Below, piece by piece: positions 26,485 to 35,454 of a stretch of DNA of 64,000 nt. How positions within the stretch are numbered: position 1 is the stretch's first letter; every line of letters starts with the position of its first letter. The stretch covers positions 3,709,501 through 3,773,500 of the forward strand of contig NZ_WWFG01000001.1 in NCBI RefSeq assembly GCF_026127265.1, read 5' to 3'. This DNA comes from Nostoc sp. KVJ3. Lineage in GTDB: Bacteria > Cyanobacteriota > Cyanobacteriia > Cyanobacteriales > Nostocaceae. The notes beneath the pieces were generated by a model that did not search any database, was not told where the DNA came from, and saw only the letters and a program-made list of their open reading frames with translations. Both the position numbers and the translations under genes were made by a program.

Positions 26485-28377
26485 ATGGCTTTAGACTTCT
26501 CCGGTCAAAATCTCCGAGGACGCAACTTCAAAGGTAGACAAGACCTTGCGGGTGCAAACTTTAGCTATGCCGACATCCGAGGGGCAAACTTCACTAACGT
26601 TAATTTGACAAGGGCAAACTTCAGCTACGCCAAGGCTGGGCTACAACGCCGTTGGGCAATTGGTGCAGCATTAGTAACAGTCTTATTGGTTTTATCCGCA
26701 CTATCAAAATCTTTAATTGTGGCTTTACTCATAGCTCCACTGGTAGTTATCAGCGTAGCTATGGTTGCTTCTAGGTATAACTGGGCTGTTGCTCTGACTG
26801 CAAATCTGGTTTTAACTATAGCTGGTTCTATAGCTTTGATTTTGGCTTTGATTATCTCAGTAGTTTTAACTGGTAATGTATCTATATTTGATGTTGTTTT
26901 AGCTGGTGTTGTGCCACTTGTTTTAGCGTTTTTGGGGTTTATATACTTAGCTATAGTTGGCTCTAGAGGCGCAATTATATCTACAGCTAGAGCTAGGGTT
27001 GAAGCTGGTATAGTTTCTTTTTCCATAGCAATAGCTGACGAGTGTTTAAAGACTGCCATTATCAACACGGGTGGTACAAGTTTTCGCATGGCTGATCTAA
27101 CAGATGCTAATTTTATTGCAGCGACGCTGAAAAATACTAATTTTGGATCTGCTAATGTAACTCATACTTGCTGGTTACAAGCTCAAAAACTTGATTTTGC
27201 TCGTGTTGGTTCAACTTATCTTGAAAAACCACAAGTGCGTGAGCTAGTAATTACAGGACAAGGACAAGACAAAAACTTTGAAGGTCTATCACTGCGAGGT
27301 GTCAACCTACAAGCAGCTAACCTAGCAGATGCTAGCTTTATCGGTGCTGACCTCAGTGAAGCTAACTTCCAAGATGCCGATTTGTCAAGAGCAAAGCTGA
27401 AGCAAACCCAACTAGACGGAACCAATTTAACAGGTGCAACACTCACCGGCGCATTCATTGAAGATTGGGGCATTACAAATACAACTAAATTGCATGGTGT
27501 GAGGTGTGAATATGTCTTCATGCGCTTACCCACCAAAGAAGACCCCGATCCTCTCCGCAAACCTGATAATAAACAAGAGGTATTTGCAGACGGCGATTTT
27601 GCCGACTTTATCAAACCAATTTTTGACACCCTCGACCTTTATCATAATCAAGGCGTTGACCCCCGCGCCGTTGCGATCGCCTTCAAAAACCTCGCCGAAA
27701 ACCATCCCGAAGCTGAGTTAGAAATCGTGGCAATGGAGAAACGCGGCGATGATAAAATCTTGCTCAGAGCCAAAACCGCCGCAGGTAGCGATAAATCTCA
27801 ACTCAGTGCAGAATATTTTGATGATTATAATCAACTCAAAGCTTTATCGCAGAGTCAGCAATTATTGCTGGTAGAAAAAGATAAGCGCATTATTAGTTTA
27901 GAAAATATGGTAGATACTGCTCTCAAGCAGCCGAAATTTTATACTCAAGGAGATACAAATATGTCAGATATCAGCGGCATCAATATTCAAGGTAGCAGTA
28001 ATGTTAGCGGTATCGCTGGCAATAATTCTATTGCTAATCTAGGAACCATTAGCGGTAATGTGAGTATTGCCCTCAATCAGTTACCTGATGCAACCGGTGC
28101 CGAGAAACCAGGAATCAAAGAATTATTGTCGCAGTTGCAAGATGCAATCATCCAGTCCACATATTTGTCAGAAGAAGACAAAGCCGAAGCACTAGAACAG
28201 GTGAAGACTTTAGCCGAAGCGGGTAAAACTCCTCAAGAATCGACTAATCAGAAAACTGCGAAAACAGCAATCACTATGTTGAAAGGGATATTTACAGGCT
28301 TACCTGCGATCGCATCTTTGATTGAATCGACTAATAAATTATTACCTGCGATTTCTAAATTATTCGGTTTGGGATAA
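26485..28377 (+). CDS. Membrane-anchored pentapeptide-repeat protein with Gly/Asn-rich segment and helical C-terminal module
   Basis: A 630-residue protein from the ATG at 26485; an upstream TTG at 26461 is also open. Order: A(D/N)F/L pentapeptide repeats (about 5-50, e.g. ANFSYADIRGANFTNVNLTR); four or so membrane helices (about 60-150); more repeats at about 200-220 and 263-328 (ANLADASFIGADLSEANFQD); a soluble helical part with a long charged helix; a Gly/Asn/Ser/Ile segment at about 491-530 (INIQGSSNVSGIAGNNSIAN); and a C-terminal helical module (ELLSQLQDAIIQSTYLSEED ... LLPAISKLFGLG). The same tail type is found on many cyanobacterial multidomain proteins. Function is unknown; a signalling or defence role is speculative. 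Confidence 0.85.
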   Translation: MALDFSGQNLRGRNFKGRQDLAGANFSYADIRGANFTNVNLTRANFSYAKAGLQRRWAIGAALVTVLLVLSALSKSLIVALLIAPLVVISVAMVASRYNWAVALTANLVLTIAGSIALILALIISVVLTGNVSIFDVVLAGVVPLVLAFLGFIYLAIVGSRGAIISTARARVEAGIVSFSIAIADECLKTAIINTGGTSFRMADLTDANFIAATLKNTNFGSANVTHTCWLQAQKLDFARVGSTYLEKPQVRELVITGQGQDKNFEGLSLRGVNLQAANLADASFIGADLSEANFQDADLSRAKLKQTQLDGTNLTGATLTGAFIEDWGITNTTKLHGVRCEYVFMRLPTKEDPDPLRKPDNKQEVFADGDFADFIKPIFDTLDLYHNQGVDPRAVAIAFKNLAENHPEAELEIVAMEKRGDDKILLRAKTAAGSDKSQLSAEYFDDYNQLKALSQSQQLLLVEKDKRIISLENMVDTALKQPKFYTQGDTNMSDISGINIQGSSNVSGIAGNNSIANLGTISGNVSIALNQLPDATGAEKPGIKELLSQLQDAIIQSTYLSEEDKAEALEQVKTLAEAGKTPQESTNQKTAKTAITMLKGIFTGLPAIASLIESTNKLLPAISKLFGLG

Positions 28378-28480
28378 TTTAACGCGAGTTACACAAACTT
28401 CTCCTAGCCTTAAATTAAAGCTCAATTCTCTCTCTCGTGCATACACAAGTCGAATTATCCCCTTAATCCCCCCTTGTAAA

Positions 28481-28905
28481 GGCTACGGTGTACACACAAG
28501 TCTTTGAGAGTGGCCTCATAGGATTTTGATCCCCCCAACCCCCCTTAACAAGGCTATGGTGTACACACAAGTTTGATAACCTAGCCCCACAACGTTTTGA
28601 TCCCCCCTAACCCCCCTTAAAAAAGGGGGGAAAACTTCTTAAAGTCCCCCTTTTTTAAGGGGGATTTAGGGGGATCAAACCACATTTTGCACCCGCCATA
28701 GAGATGTGTGTACACCGTAGCCTTAACAAGGGGGGCAAAAGTCTCTTAAAGTCCCCCAATTTATCGGGGGATTTAGGGGGATCTCCAACGATTTTGGGTT
28801 TCTACAGAGATGTGTGTACACCGTAGCCAATACATACGGGGAGGGTTAGGGTGGGGTAAAACGCTGGTTAATCAGCTAATTCAGACTTGTCTGTACACCG
28901 TAGCC
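28481..28905. repeat. Cluster of five GGCTACGGTGTACA motifs and C-rich hairpins
   Basis: GGCTACGGTGTACACACAAG occurs at 28481-28500 and, with one change, at 28552-28571. Its inverse TGTGTGTACACCGTAGCC occurs at 28705-28722, 28811-28828 and, with changes, 28888-28905. Between them lie palindromes built from CCCCCCTTAAAAAA/TTTTTTAAGGGGG. The first copies are forward and the last three inverted, so the region can fold back on itself. No gene is present between 28378 and 29014. Confidence 0.7.
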
Positions 28906-29014
28906 GACTCAGAGACGGACGTTTTTAGGTAGTAAAACTAGAGAGAGGTTTTTTGATTCAGCTAGTTTCTTCATTCTCAGGTAGTTTTGGAATGTAGAGT
29001 TAAATTTTTCTAAA

Positions 29015-30562
29015 ATGTCTTTAACTGAAGAAATTCTTTCCCAATTACCAGGTGATGCTTTAGGAGGGTTGCGTCAAAGCGATCGCATTCTCACATCCCT
29101 TAGAGAAAATACCGCACCAACACCACAGTTAGTTAAAGAAAATCAACAGCCTTTAGGTGTTGTAGACTTAGATGTGCTAATCTGCGGTGGCACTTTGGGT
29201 ATTTTAATCGGTTGCGCCTTGGCGGTGAAGGGACTGCGGGTAGCGTTGATGGAAAGGGGGATTTTGCGGGGGAGGGAACAAGAGTGGAATATCTCTCGCA
29301 AAGAATTAGATGTGTTTGTGGAATTAAACTTGCTGACTGAGGAAGAATTAAAGAGTGCGATCGCAACTCAATATAACCCGGCGCGAGTTAGTTTTGCTGG
29401 CGGTACAGAAGTTTGGGTAGAGGATGTTTTGAATATCGGCGTAGATCCAGTTTATCTTTTGGCTACATTGAAAACTCGATTTCTCGCCGTTGGTGGAAAG
29501 TTGTTAGAAAATACACCCTTTACCGAAGCGGTGATTCATCCAGATGGGGTGATGGTAAATAACCAATTCAAAACTCGCTTATTAATCGACGCGATGGGGC
29601 ATCTTTCACCCATCAGCCAACAAGCACGCCAAGGCAAAAAACCAGATGCACTGTGCTTAGTTGTGGGAAGTTGCGCCCAAGGTTTTGCGGAAAATAACTC
29701 AGGGGACTTGTTGTTATCATTTACGTCTTTGCAAAATCAATGTCAATACTTCTGGGAAGCCTTTCCAGCCAGGGATGGCAGAACCACTTACTTATTTACC
29801 TACATGGATGCACATTCCCAACGTTTGAGTTTAGAAGCTCTATTTGAAGAATATCTGCGTCTCTTACCAGAATATCAGGGAGTGGAATTGAGTAAGTTAA
29901 AATTTCAGCGATCGCTGTTTGGTTTCTTTCCCACCTATCGCCAAAGTCCGCTAAAAACCCCTTGGAATCGCATTCTACCAGCCGGAGATAGCAGTGGTAG
30001 TCAGTCTCCTTTGAGTTTTGGTGGTTTTGGGGCAATGGTGCGTCACCTGAAGCGTTTAACTTCTGGCATTTATGAAGCGCTAGAAACAGAACAATTATCT
30101 GCACAAGCTTTAGCACTCCTGCAACCATATCAGCCCAGTTTGACTGTTACCTGGTTGTTTCAAAGGGCGATGAGTGTTGGTATAAATCAGAAAATTGCCC
30201 CAGATCAAATTAACCAACTCCTCTCGGCAGTATTTCAAGAAATGCAACAGTTGGGTACACCAGTGTTAAAACCATTTCTACAGGATATAGTGCAGTTTTC
30301 AGGACTAACGCAAACCTTGTTAAAAACTGGTTTATTTCATCCGGGAATGGTTGCGAAGATCATTCCCCAAGTAGGTTTGATAAGTTTGTTAGATTGGATG
30401 GTGCATTACGGAAACTTAGGTGTATATACTGCCTTATTTTGGTTAAGTCCAATGCTAGAAACATGGATTAAGAATCAACCAAATGAACAACAATATTATT
30501 GGCATCGTTTGATTGATGCTTGGAAGTATGGTTCTGGCGGTGATTACTCAGATGAAAGTTGA
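29015..30562 (+). CDS. cruP: CruP, lycopene-cyclase paralog (FAD-binding)
   Basis: A 515-residue flavoprotein. After a polar N-terminus, DVLICGGTLGILIGCALAVK (about 53-72) is the Rossmann dinucleotide motif, ending at E81 in LMERG. The adjoining GREQEWNISRKELDVFVELN and TQYNPARVSFAGGTEVWVED closely resemble the plant/cyanobacterial CruP group (Arabidopsis At2g32640). CruP proteins are related to the CruA lycopene cyclase and have been linked to protection from oxidative stress; their catalytic role is debated. A second FAD motif is RILPAGDSSGSQSPLSFGGF. It is followed closely by two related membrane-protein genes. Confidence 0.88.
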   Translation: MSLTEEILSQLPGDALGGLRQSDRILTSLRENTAPTPQLVKENQQPLGVVDLDVLICGGTLGILIGCALAVKGLRVALMERGILRGREQEWNISRKELDVFVELNLLTEEELKSAIATQYNPARVSFAGGTEVWVEDVLNIGVDPVYLLATLKTRFLAVGGKLLENTPFTEAVIHPDGVMVNNQFKTRLLIDAMGHLSPISQQARQGKKPDALCLVVGSCAQGFAENNSGDLLLSFTSLQNQCQYFWEAFPARDGRTTYLFTYMDAHSQRLSLEALFEEYLRLLPEYQGVELSKLKFQRSLFGFFPTYRQSPLKTPWNRILPAGDSSGSQSPLSFGGFGAMVRHLKRLTSGIYEALETEQLSAQALALLQPYQPSLTVTWLFQRAMSVGINQKIAPDQINQLLSAVFQEMQQLGTPVLKPFLQDIVQFSGLTQTLLKTGLFHPGMVAKIIPQVGLISLLDWMVHYGNLGVYTALFWLSPMLETWIKNQPNEQQYYWHRLIDAWKYGSGGDYSDES

Positions 30563-30586
30563 ATAATATCTATGTGAGGATAACAA

Positions 30587-31291
30587 ATGGAACGGAAATC
30601 ATCAGGAATCAAATACTTTGCAGTGCTGATTGCATTCCTGCGCGATCGCCCCGGTTTTCTAGAGGAAGTTCGCCAAGGTACGAGATTACCAAATAAAATC
30701 ATTTCTCTGCTGGTTTGCAGTTCGTTATTTCTCGCTGCTTATGGCGGAATAATTGGTGCATATCATAGCTGGATGCAAGCTTTGTCTTCGGCTATTAAAC
30801 TTCCAGCCCTTTATTTAATCACACTGCTGATTTGTATCCCGACGTTGTTCTTTGCTAATATTATTTTTGGTTCCAAGCGGACTTTTGCACAGCATTTAGC
30901 ATTAGTATTAACTGCTGTTTCAATTACGAGCGTACTTTTGTTTAGTTTTGCACCAATCACCCTATTTTTCTTGATTACCACCAATAATTACCAATTTTTA
31001 ATTTTGTTAAATGTATTCATCTTTGCGTTAACAGGATTTATTGGTGTTTCGTCTTTATATCAGGCTACGAGTTTAGTTTTAGAACAAGATGATGAAGGTA
31101 GCAATACACGCCAGAAAATTGTCCAATTTTGGCTATTTCTTTATGCTTTTGTAGGCAGTCAGTTAGGATGGACTCTCAGACCGTTTTTTGGTACACCTGA
31201 TTCTGTATTTCAACTATTCCGCGAAAGAGAAGGCAATTTCTATCTGAGCGTTATTCAAGCTATTGGCTATCTTTTTGGAATCCGTCATTAG
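30587..31291 (+). CDS. Six-helix membrane protein, tandem paralog 1
   Basis: A 234-residue protein with about six membrane helices (from residue 39 to about 205). GAGGATAACAA precedes the ATG, and it starts 24 bases after cruP, so it is probably co-transcribed. Recognisable blocks are FLRDRPGFLEEVRQGTRLPN near the N-terminus and RPFFGTPDSVFQLFREREGN near the C-terminus. It is clearly homologous to the next gene over its whole length. The layout resembles Yip1-like permease-type proteins, but I do not recognise a named family with confidence. Confidence 0.82.
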   Translation: MERKSSGIKYFAVLIAFLRDRPGFLEEVRQGTRLPNKIISLLVCSSLFLAAYGGIIGAYHSWMQALSSAIKLPALYLITLLICIPTLFFANIIFGSKRTFAQHLALVLTAVSITSVLLFSFAPITLFFLITTNNYQFLILLNVFIFALTGFIGVSSLYQATSLVLEQDDEGSNTRQKIVQFWLFLYAFVGSQLGWTLRPFFGTPDSVFQLFREREGNFYLSVIQAIGYLFGIRH

Positions 31292-31322
31292 TAATTCAAT
31301 AAAATATAGAAGATATAAATGT

Positions 31323-32030
31323 ATGCTTGATAAGAAGAATCGCGGAATTCAACAATTTGGTGTTTTGGTTAATTTATTGCGCGATCGCCAGTCTTTTTTA
31401 GAAGAAATTCGTCAGGGAGTGCGATTACAAAATAAAATCAGTTCTTTGTTCGTATCTAGTTCGATCTTTTTTGCCCTTTATGGTGCAATAATCGGTGCAT
31501 CCCATAGTTGGGCACAGGCTTTATCTGGTGCTATTAAACTCCCGGCATTTTATTTATTAACATTAATTATTTGTTTCCCGACTTTATTCTTTTTTAATGT
31601 CTTGTTTGGTTCCCGAAGTAGTATTCAACAACATTTCGTTGTGTTACTCACATCTGTATCGGTAATTAGCGTACTTTTATTTAGTTTGGCCCCAGTTACG
31701 TTATTTTTTCTGATCACTACACCCGATTCTTACCAATTTTTCAAACTGTTGAATGTGTTAATTTTTGGCATTACAGGCATCTTTGGCGTTAAATTTCTTT
31801 ATGAAGGAATGCAATTACTTTCTCAACAAGATGAAGTTGGCAAAAAAACTCGTACTACTATTTTAAGATCCTGGTTATTGCTTTATGCCTTTGTTGGTAT
31901 GCAATTAGGATGGTTTCTCAGACCCTTTTTTGGTGCGCCTGACTCTAAATTTGAATTATTTCGCGCAGTGAAAGGCAACTTTTATCTGGATATTGTCGCG
32001 GCGATTTCGGAAATTTTGGGTTTGCGTTAA
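31323..32030 (+). CDS. Six-helix membrane protein, tandem paralog 2
   Basis: A 235-residue protein from the ATG at 31323; an open extension to 31263 overlaps the previous gene and has no homologous counterpart in it. It shares with paralog 1 the blocks LLRDRQSFLEEIRQGVRLQN, SWAQALSGAIKLPAFYLLTL, FSLAPVTLFFLITT and RPFFGAPDSKFELFRAVKGN. The pair arose by tandem duplication. Both termini are polar and probably cytoplasmic. The function is unknown; the two proteins may form a heteromer. Confidence 0.82.
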   Translation: MLDKKNRGIQQFGVLVNLLRDRQSFLEEIRQGVRLQNKISSLFVSSSIFFALYGAIIGASHSWAQALSGAIKLPAFYLLTLIICFPTLFFFNVLFGSRSSIQQHFVVLLTSVSVISVLLFSLAPVTLFFLITTPDSYQFFKLLNVLIFGITGIFGVKFLYEGMQLLSQQDEVGKKTRTTILRSWLLLYAFVGMQLGWFLRPFFGAPDSKFELFRAVKGNFYLDIVAAISEILGLR

Positions 32031-32090
32031 TTTTCCATTCTGTCAATATAAACAATAGCCAAAAAGAAAGATTTCCAGTAGGGGCACAGC

Positions 32091-32278
32091 TTATTTTTCC
32101 AAACTCCAGCCCAGTGCTACTGCTACTTCCTTAGCCAATTCTAGAGGATTGAATGGTTTAGCGATCGCACTAATCATAAGACCAAAGATGCTCTAAAATC
32201 AACCGCATAGTTTTGGTTGGTCAAAAGGTTGCTGAGTGTGTATGCATTTAAATCGTCTTCTACAACTAAAATAGTCAT
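32091..32278 (-). pseudogene. Response-regulator receiver gene with internal deletion
   Basis: From an ATG at 32278 the minus strand reads MTILVVEDDLNAYTLSNLLT, a perfect receiver N-terminus with the acidic pair and a following LLTNQNYAVDF helix, and then hits a stop. After a frame change it continues IAKPFNPLELAKEVAVALGW and SLEK, the KPF-containing C-terminus of the same domain. The middle, including the phospho-acceptor Asp, is gone. The remnant lies just upstream of, and divergent to, the NIL-ferredoxin gene. Confidence 0.8.
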
Positions 32279-32323
32279 AAAAATCCCAATCCGCTACAAC
32301 AGAAAAAACCCTCTGCGAAACCT

Positions 32324-32728
32324 GTGAAAAAACGAGTAACACTCACCTTCCCAAAACGCGCCGTGCAAGTGCCTGTCACTTATGTACTAGCCAAAGAGTT
32401 CAATGTCGCCGCCAATATTATCCGCGCCCAAGTAGCCCCAAATCAAATTGGCAAGCTGGTAGTGGAACTAGCGGGAGATATCGATCAATTAGATGCTGCT
32501 ATCGAGTGGATGCGATCGCGCCATATTAACGTTTCTTATACTTTAGGCGAAATTGCTATCGATGAGGATGTGTGTGTCCACTGTGGTTTGTGTACTGGGG
32601 TTTGTCCTACGGAAGCCTTGACTCTCCACCCAGAGACGTATAAACTCACATTCACGCGATCGCGTTGTATCGTCTGTGAACAGTGTATCCCCAGTTGTCC
32701 CGTACAGGCAATATCGACCAATCTTTAA
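32324..32728 (+). CDS. NIL domain / 4Fe-4S ferredoxin protein
   Basis: A 134-residue soluble protein with a GTG start. Residues 1-75 form a NIL domain (the ligand-binding domain type found at the end of MetN-type ATPases), with VPVTYVLAKEFNVAANIIRA. Residues 80-134 carry two 4Fe-4S cluster motifs, CVHCGLCTGVCP and CIVCEQCIPSCP, as in bacterial ferredoxins. NIL-ferredoxins elsewhere act in sulfur-transfer steps such as homocysteine formation. In cyanobacteria the role is not established. No related metabolic gene lies nearby. Confidence 0.93.
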   Translation: MKKRVTLTFPKRAVQVPVTYVLAKEFNVAANIIRAQVAPNQIGKLVVELAGDIDQLDAAIEWMRSRHINVSYTLGEIAIDEDVCVHCGLCTGVCPTEALTLHPETYKLTFTRSRCIVCEQCIPSCPVQAISTNL

Positions 32729-33012
32729 CAATCCAAAATCCAAAGGGGTTTGCGTCTCAATTTAATAGCATTTAAAAGATTCATTGCTGAATTCTTACCG
32801 GAGGCAAAGCGTCTCCGGCTCCACTCCTGACTCCTGAATTCTGTTTCGATAAAATTTGATTAAGCAAATCTGAGTTTGGCATTTTAAATCATCTTGATAA
32901 TTACAAATAGATTAATACTTGAACCAATCCTATTGTGTAATTTAATACTATTAAACTAAATATTTTTTAAACTATTGTATATATCATAACCATAGGAGTC
33001 AATCTGCTCCTT

Positions 33013-33188
33013 AGAGGTTGTTTGAAAAGTCGTGATTGATGTATCAAATATTTTTTACCCCTCCCTAACCCTCCCCGATATATTGGGGAGGGAACCGGAT
33101 TTTTCTTGTTTCCCCCCTTTACAAGAGGGGACTAAGGGGGGTAACAACGCAATTAAAATCACAGTCAAACACTTTTCAAACATTCTCT
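33013..33188. repeat. MITE-like element, family E (ends AGAGGTTGTTTGAAAAGT)
   Basis: The left end AGAGGTTGTTTGAAAAGTC and the right end ACTTTTCAAACATTCTCT are inverted repeats matching at 16 of 18 positions. The interior is a C/G-rich palindromic stretch (CCCTCCCCGATATATTGGGGAGGG). A second copy lies at 45516-45726 with a different interior but the same ends and the same 'aaaatcacag' inside the right end. The rest of the 32729-33355 gap shows no gene. Confidence 0.75.
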
Positions 33189-33355
33189 TAGACCTTTGAT
33201 AGATGTTGCATACTTCATAAAAGTGTAGAAACTATCAATAGTCATCAAAAAAATTTACAATTTTAATTGAATAAAAAAATATTAGAATTAGATCCAACTT
33301 TTTAACTAATGCTATCATTCAATAACCTCATGAGGTATGTCATTAAAGATCAATT

Positions 33356-34339
33356 ATGAAATTAGCCACACAACATACGGTAAAAACTCTAGGGGACTAC
33401 GCCTACCAAGCGATTCAAAAACACGTTAAAAAAACCTTCAAATGGGAAAAATCAGTAAAGAAAGATGAAGATCCAGAAGCGTTGCACCAAATGCGAGTGG
33501 GAATGCGTCGCTTACGCACGGCTGTAACCAGGTTTGGCCTAGCAGTGGATCTACCAAAATCAATAAGCGATAAGAATATTGGTAAAATAGCCCGTCGTCT
33601 TGGTAATCTGCGAGATTTAGACGTACTCAAAGAGAGTTTGGAAAACAATTACAAACCAAATTTACCTCGCAAAGAGCAGGAATCTCTACATACAGCTTTC
33701 ACCGCTTTAGCAAAACAACGTGAAGATGTACTATCGAGTGTGCAGAAAACGTTAAAAGATGAATCTTACAAATCCTTAAAAGAGGCATTGGATAAGTGGT
33801 TAGATAAACCCAATTATCAACCTTTTGCATCTGTTATTATTCAGCAAGTGCTACCAGATTTACTTTTGCCAGAAGTGAGTAAATTCTTACTACATCCAGG
33901 TTGGCTAATTGGCACTCAACTTGTGGAATCAGATGTAAAAGTCCAGAAAAACTGGAAGCCGGAAGATATAGAAAAACAATTGGCAAAAGAAGGTGAAAAT
34001 CTTCATAGTTTGCGAAAAGAAGCTAAACGTATCCGCTACCAAATGGAGTTATTTACTGACTTATATGGTGAGTCTTATGCAGCTTATATTACAGAAGTGA
34101 AAAATATCCAAGAAATTTTGGGTACGATGCAAGATAGTGCAGTATTAACTGACTGGCTGGCAAATGTATTCAAATCAGAAATTCAGACAGAGTTACCCAC
34201 CCTTGCTACTTTGTTAACTGAAAATCGTTACCAGTCGTGGCAGCAGTGGCAACTCTTGCAAGAACGGTATCTGAAAGCAGAAACCAGGCATAGCTTTCAT
34301 TTAACAATACTGCATCCGCTTTCAGGAGTAATAAATTAA
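33356..34339 (+). CDS. CHAD domain protein
   Basis: A 327-residue helical protein. CHAD features are the conserved basic and His positions that bind polyphosphate: DPEALHQMRVGMRRLRTAVT near 40-59, GNLRDLDVLKESL near 83-95, and SLRKEAKRIRYQMELF near 222-237. CHAD proteins bind polyphosphate granules and are often partnered with CYTH triphosphatases. None is adjacent, so this is a stand-alone member. It could bind polyphosphate in the cytoplasm. Start is ATG at 33356 with weak Shine-Dalgarno. Confidence 0.92.
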   Translation: MKLATQHTVKTLGDYAYQAIQKHVKKTFKWEKSVKKDEDPEALHQMRVGMRRLRTAVTRFGLAVDLPKSISDKNIGKIARRLGNLRDLDVLKESLENNYKPNLPRKEQESLHTAFTALAKQREDVLSSVQKTLKDESYKSLKEALDKWLDKPNYQPFASVIIQQVLPDLLLPEVSKFLLHPGWLIGTQLVESDVKVQKNWKPEDIEKQLAKEGENLHSLRKEAKRIRYQMELFTDLYGESYAAYITEVKNIQEILGTMQDSAVLTDWLANVFKSEIQTELPTLATLLTENRYQSWQQWQLLQERYLKAETRHSFHLTILHPLSGVIN

Positions 34340-34369
34340 AAGTCCTCTTTAAGACAATTGAATAGTAAC

Positions 34370-34554
34370 AAGACTTACGCAAACAAGAGCCAAAAACCTC
34401 ATTTTTATGTAGAGTCAATTCATGTAGATGCATATTACTAGATCGAAACAAGCTATGCAGAGCATCTCGTAAAGAAGCGGCTACCTAAGAGTTCTCCAAT
34501 CAAGTATAGCCGCTAGCTATTGCCCCTACAATGTTTAGTTTTGCGTAAGTCCTA
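34370..34554. repeat. Family B element with internal insertion
   Basis: The ends AGACTTACGCAAAC and TTTTGCGTAAGTCCTAA are preserved, but the spacing is about 185 bp instead of 93. The central palindrome is split: 'GTAGAGTCAATTCATGTAGATG' on one side and 'ATTGCCCCTAC' on the other, with about 90 bases between. This suggests another short repeat entered the palindrome. Confidence 0.6.
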
Positions 34555-34645
34555 AAAAATTTATTTCTTGTTGAGAAATGGAGCTTGATAGTGTAAATTA
34601 TTTCTCATCTGTATATAATCGGCTATTTTGGCAGTGAGAACCTAT

Positions 34646-35386
34646 ATGCATTTACTCAAAGTATCCATTTTGACAGTATTAATAACAACATTTTCATCTG
34701 TCCAACAAAGCCGTGCTGACACCATTGCGCCACCAATTAAGACACAGGTTCACGAAGTAGCACAGTGGTTCACTGGTTTGTTTGATAATGCCCAACAGGT
34801 TGCTAATAGCCCTGATGTGCCATTAATTACTATGTCGAATTGTAGTGTGCAACTGGATGATATTAATCCTGTAGCTGACACACAGAACGTTTATCTAGAA
34901 CAAGAAAGTCCAGGTTTTGAACGCCTACGACTTTATTCTTTCAGTGAAGGAAATTCGGCTGTTAATCTAAGTATTAGCAGCTTTTTGAATGAAAATGCTG
35001 TACGCGGATTATGTAATCATTCTCAGTCTACGCGAACTGTTAGTATTAACAATGTTGAGAAGAACACCTGTAATCTCCAATTATTTTCGGAGGCGAACAG
35101 CTACATAGGGAATAACGCTCCCAATGGCTGTATCACAACTGATGGCTTTAAAGTGGTTTCTGATGTAACTATTGAGCAGAGTAGCATCGACTCGCTAGAC
35201 AAGATTTTTGATTCTAAAGGTAATTTACTTATAGCCACACCCATCGAATTCCGTCGAGTGGACTCTGTTCCAGAACCATCTTTCACATTAGGGTTGCTAA
35301 CTTTGGGTATTTGGAGTACAAAAAAGGCAATTTCAGATAATCTGAAACAGAGATCACAAAAGAATAAAACCTCTGTTAAAGGTTAG
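34646..35386 (+). CDS. PEP-CTERM sorted secreted protein
   Basis: A 246-residue protein from the ATG at 34646, preceded by GTGAGAA; an open TTG lies 18 bases upstream. It has a signal peptide (MHLLKVSILTVLITTFSSV ... SRAD). The C-terminus is a PEP-CTERM signal: VPEPSFTLGLLTLGIWS, then the basic KKAISDNLKQRSQKNK tail. Such signals are processed by an exosortase and direct proteins to the outer layers of the cell. The mature part has several Cys (NCSVQL, LCNHSQ, NTCNLQ, GCITTD) that may form disulfides. No enzymatic domain is recognised. Confidence 0.85.
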   Translation: MHLLKVSILTVLITTFSSVQQSRADTIAPPIKTQVHEVAQWFTGLFDNAQQVANSPDVPLITMSNCSVQLDDINPVADTQNVYLEQESPGFERLRLYSFSEGNSAVNLSISSFLNENAVRGLCNHSQSTRTVSINNVEKNTCNLQLFSEANSYIGNNAPNGCITTDGFKVVSDVTIEQSSIDSLDKIFDSKGNLLIATPIEFRRVDSVPEPSFTLGLLTLGIWSTKKAISDNLKQRSQKNKTSVKG

Positions 35387-35454
35387 CGATGTCTGCGACA
35401 AATCGCGATCGCATCGACGAGTATTATTGTCTAATATTATCTAAATCATCTAGC

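Noticed and set aside
28550..28800. Possible CRISPR array, because of regularly recurring repeats
   Set aside because: The repeats occur in both orientations, with unequal spacing and repeat-like rather than unique spacers; no cas genes are near.
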